Shown piece by piece: positions 7,303 through 9,191 of a stretch of 9,191 bases of DNA. The notes beneath the pieces are model-generated. The model ran no database searches. It was not told the DNA's origin and saw nothing but the letters and a program-made list of their open reading frames with translations. Each line of letters starts with the position of its first letter. Position 1 is the stretch's first letter. The DNA comes from Cyanobacteria bacterium UBA11370 (GTDB lineage: Bacteria; Cyanobacteriota; Cyanobacteriia; Cyanobacteriales; Coleofasciculaceae), in the NCBI GenBank assembly GCA_003486645.1, contig DNGI01000022.1, positions 7,250 through 16,440 on the forward strand, written 5' to 3'. The position numbers and the translations under genes were made by a program.

Positions 7303-7329
7303 CTCTCCCCTACTCCCTACTCCCCATTC
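7303..7329. repeat. C-rich heptad arm downstream of rpsT
   Basis: TACTCCC-type heptads (CTCTCCCC, TACTCCC, TACTCCCC) end with ACTCCCCATTC at 7319-7329, the exact inverse of 7141-7151. The arm lies 5 nt beyond the rpsT stop codon. The 131 nt between the two arms (7172-7302) show no gene and no convincing promoter. Confidence 0.8.
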
Positions 7330-7334
7330 TCGCG

Positions 7335-7655
7335 CTAGGAAGCTACTGGTTCTGATGAGGGATTGAGTTTAGCGTTGACTTGTTTGAGTCGCCTTGCCAA
7401 ACTGGATTTCTTGCGAGCGCCATTGTTAGCATGGAGTATGCCGCACTTGATGGCTTTATCAATTTTGCTGTAAGCAGCCGCCATACAGGTCTCGACTTCT
7501 TGCAACAATTCGGGAGTCGGTTGACGGGAGTAGTTGTCTACAGCGGCAACATACTTCTTCATCAGGGTCTTTACCGCCGACTTATAGGTTTTATTACGAA
7601 CGCGGTTGCGTTCAGCAACTTTTATACGTTTGAGGGCAGACTTATTATTAGCCAC
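7335..7655 (-). CDS. rpsT: 30S ribosomal protein S20
   Basis: S20 is a primary 16S rRNA-binding protein of the small ribosomal subunit. The 106-residue product is strongly basic and helical. It has the family N-terminus ([20 protein letters not shown]) and the conserved C-terminal block at about residues 62-91 ([28 protein letters not shown]). Length is normal for cyanobacteria, with a short variable tail. The start codon is GTG (7653-7655), fixed by the conserved MAN start. No Shine-Dalgarno motif precedes it. A weak start fits the family, since E. coli rpsT uses UUG and is translationally autoregulated, but autoregulation here is only inferred. It is divergent from hisD and heads the rpsT-tatD-rpoB-rpoC1 series. 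Confidence 0.97.
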   Translation of the reverse strand: MANNKSALKRIKVAERNRVRNKTYKSAVKTLMKKYVAAVDNYSRQPTPELLQEVETCMAAAYSKIDKAIKCGILHANNGARKKSSLARRLKQVNAKLNPSSEPVAS

Positions 7656-7688
7656 AGGAGTCTTCTAGCAGAACTTAGAAAGCAATAA

Positions 7689-7718
7689 TTAACAAAATAC
7701 CAGAATAAACACTATAAC
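7689..7718 (+). promoter_or_regulatory. candidate hisD promoter
   Basis: TTAACA (7689-7694, 5 of 6 to the -35 consensus) and TATAAC (7713-7718, 5 of 6 to the -10) are 18 nt apart on the plus strand. Transcription would start near 7725, about 135 nt ahead of the preferred hisD ATG. The -10 box overlaps the rpsT promoter candidate on the other strand. Confidence 0.42.
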
Positions 7719-7730
7719 ATCTATTGCCAA
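7702..7730 (-). promoter_or_regulatory. candidate rpsT promoter(s)
   Basis: Two overlapping readings exist on the minus strand. One is an extended -10, TGT followed by TATAGT (7711-7719), without a good -35. The other is TTGGCA (7725-7730) and TATTCT (7702-7707) with an ideal 17-nt spacer. Either gives a short leader of roughly 40-50 nt ahead of the rpsT GTG. Confidence 0.4.
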
Positions 7731-7859
7731 AGTATCGCGAGCCTCGAAAAATCCAGGTTAAGCTAGAGAAGAGAGTCTGGTAGGGTGGATTCCTCTCAAC
7801 AGAGAAACACTGCCCCTGGTCTCAAACGGCTCATACCTAATGATAGGCACTCCGACTCC

Positions 7860-9167
7860 ATGCTGCGAATTATCACTCAGCAGGCTGAGGCAAAAGCTGA
7901 ACTACGCCGGATCTGCGATCGCACTTCCCACGAGGAAATTGTTCACAAAGAGGCAACGGTGCGAGAAGTCTTACAGGCGGTAAAACGCCAGGGCGACAAA
8001 GCACTGTTACACTATACTGAGGAATTCGATCACCAAATCTTAACGCCGGAACAACTGCGCGTTAGTGGCTCAGAATTGGATGCTGCCTACCAGCAGGTAT
8101 CCAAGGAACTCCTTGATGCGATCCAGTTGGCGGCACGTAAAATTGAAGCATTTCATCGACAGCGTATCCCGAAATCGTGGGTACAATTTGGCGATGATGA
8201 TGTGGTCTTAGGCAAGCGCTACACCCCAGTTGATAGTGCGGGACTTTATATTCCCGGTGGCAGGGCATCGTATCCGAGTACGGTGTTAATGAATGCCATT
8301 CCTGCTAAGGTGGCGAAAGTCCCTCAAATTGTGATGGTGACACCTCCCGGTTTCGATAAAAAGATTAATCCTGCTGTCCTCGTGGCAGCGCAAGAAGCGG
8401 GTGTGACTGAAATTTACCGAGTGGGTGGGGCGCAAGCGATCGCAGCGTTAGCTTATGGGACGGAAACAATTCCGAAAGTTCATGTGATTACAGGGCCTGG
8501 TAATATTTATGTTACTCTCGCCAAAAAACTAATCTATGGCACGGTCGGAATTGATTCTCTAGCGGGTCCATCTGAAGTCCTAATTATTGCCGATCACGCC
8601 GCGAACCCACTCTATGTAGCTACGGATCTTTTAGCACAGGCAGAACATGACCCGATGGCAGCCGCTATTCTACTAACAACGGATGCTCAACTGGCGAAAA
8701 AAGTGCAGGTAGAAGTTGAACGACAATTACAAAATCATCCGCGACGGTTGTTAACGGAAAAGGCGATCGCTCATTATGGTCTAATTGTAGTGGTTGATTC
8801 CTTGGAGACGGCGGCGGAACTTTCTAATGAGTTTGCCCCTGAACACCTCGAACTTGAAATTGAGGAACCTTGGGATTTACTGGAAAAAATCCGTCATGCG
8901 GGTGCAATCTTTATGGGAACCTCAACCCCAGAAGCGGTGGGAGATTACTTGGCAGGCCCTAATCATACTCTACCAACCTCTGGCGCTGCTCGCTACGCCT
9001 CTGCCCTAGGGGTCGAAACCTTCATGAAGCACTCTAGTGTGATTCAATATTCATCAACAGCATTGCATAAAATGGCAGGAGCGATTCAAATACTGGCACA
9101 AGCAGAAGGTTTACCATCTCATGCTGACTCGGTGCGATTCCGAACGCAGGGAAATATTAATGAGTGA
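7860..9167 (+). CDS. hisD: histidinol dehydrogenase
   Basis: HisD catalyses the two NAD-dependent oxidations of L-histidinol to L-histidine, the last steps of histidine synthesis. From the ATG at 7860 the product has 435 residues, the usual length. Residues matching known functional positions are Q260 and H263 (LLAQAEHD), D362 and H421 as zinc ligands, and E328-H329 (APEHL) as the catalytic pair. The GPGN and GPSEV blocks of the family are present. An in-frame GTG at 7785 would add 25 residues, but the cyanobacterial family starts MLRIITQ, so ATG 7860 is preferred; no clear Shine-Dalgarno motif supports either. It stands alone here, divergent from rpsT, with no other his gene visible. Its TGA stop is 3 nt from a GTTGTTT repeat. 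Confidence 0.97.
   Translation: MLRIITQQAEAKAELRRICDRTSHEEIVHKEATVREVLQAVKRQGDKALLHYTEEFDHQILTPEQLRVSGSELDAAYQQVSKELLDAIQLAARKIEAFHRQRIPKSWVQFGDDDVVLGKRYTPVDSAGLYIPGGRASYPSTVLMNAIPAKVAKVPQIVMVTPPGFDKKINPAVLVAAQEAGVTEIYRVGGAQAIAALAYGTETIPKVHVITGPGNIYVTLAKKLIYGTVGIDSLAGPSEVLIIADHAANPLYVATDLLAQAEHDPMAAAILLTTDAQLAKKVQVEVERQLQNHPRRLLTEKAIAHYGLIVVVDSLETAAELSNEFAPEHLELEIEEPWDLLEKIRHAGAIFMGTSTPEAVGDYLAGPNHTLPTSGAARYASALGVETFMKHSSVIQYSSTALHKMAGAIQILAQAEGLPSHADSVRFRTQGNINE
7915..7922. repeat. HIP1 octamer (first of three in hisD)
   Basis: GCGATCGC occurs at 7915-7922, and further copies within hisD lie at 8436-8443 and 8763-8770. None occurs in rpoB or rpoC1. Confidence 0.9.
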
Positions 9168-9170
9168 GTG

Positions 9171-9191
9171 GTTGTTTGTTGTTTGTTGTTT
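9171..9191. repeat. GTTGTTT heptad repeat after hisD, cut by the window edge
   Basis: Three exact GTTGTTT units occupy the last 21 nt, starting 3 nt after the hisD stop codon (9165-9167). The polarity relative to the gene is the same as at rpoB and rpoC1: the GTT-rich strand is the sense strand just after the stop. The repeat continues out of the window. Confidence 0.92.

Noticed and set aside
7785..7859. 25-residue N-terminal extension of HisD from a GTG start
   Set aside because: The family begins at MLRIITQ and the extra residues resemble no known part of HisD.
9160..9191. Start of a downstream gene overlapping the hisD stop (ATGAGTGAGTGG)
   Set aside because: The frame runs straight into the GTTGTTT repeat with no ribosome binding site and cannot be judged before the window ends.

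Overview
The window is cyanobacterial chromosome carrying five housekeeping genes. Four lie on the minus strand in the order rpsT, tatD, rpoB, rpoC1; hisD is divergent on the plus strand. The best evidence for a cyanobacterium is the split beta-prime subunit: RpoC1 (gamma) ends naturally at 625 residues, so a separate rpoC2 is expected beyond position 1. The HIP1 octamer GCGATCGC (six copies) and abundant 7-nt tandem repeats also fit. The repeats suggest a filamentous, repeat-rich lineage, but genus cannot be fixed from this sequence.

Layout. Positions 1-177 are a repeat-filled spacer downstream of rpoC1. rpoC1 is 178-2055, then a 94-nt repeat-filled spacer, then rpoB at 2150-5521. Next comes an unusually long 777-nt gap (5522-6298) with candidate promoters, several hairpins, a polypurine heptad tract and an 11-unit 9-nt minisatellite. 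tatD is 6299-7114, followed by a 220-nt spacer bounded by inverted G-rich/C-rich repeat arms. rpsT is 7335-7655, then a divergent promoter region, then hisD (7860-9167), which runs straight into another heptad repeat at the window edge.

The genes themselves are ordinary. RpoB and RpoC1 form the catalytic core of RNA polymerase, S20 is a small-subunit ribosomal protein, TatD is a metal-dependent nuclease-family hydrolase, and HisD performs the last steps of histidine synthesis. Key active-site residues are present in the three enzymes and in the polymerase core.

What stands out is the repeat landscape. Short tandem repeats, mostly of 7 nt, lie against or within a few tens of nt of the 3' end of all five genes. 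At rpoB and rpoC1 the TAG stop codon is itself part of a repeat unit. The two rpo spacers have the same design: a GTTGTTA-type arm starting at the stop codon, a short spacer, then a complementary AACAACA-type arm. The same repeat class also occurs inside the rpoB reading frame, where it encodes about 13 low-complexity residues. No new enzyme or defence system was found; the unusual biology here is repeat invasion of a core transcription operon.
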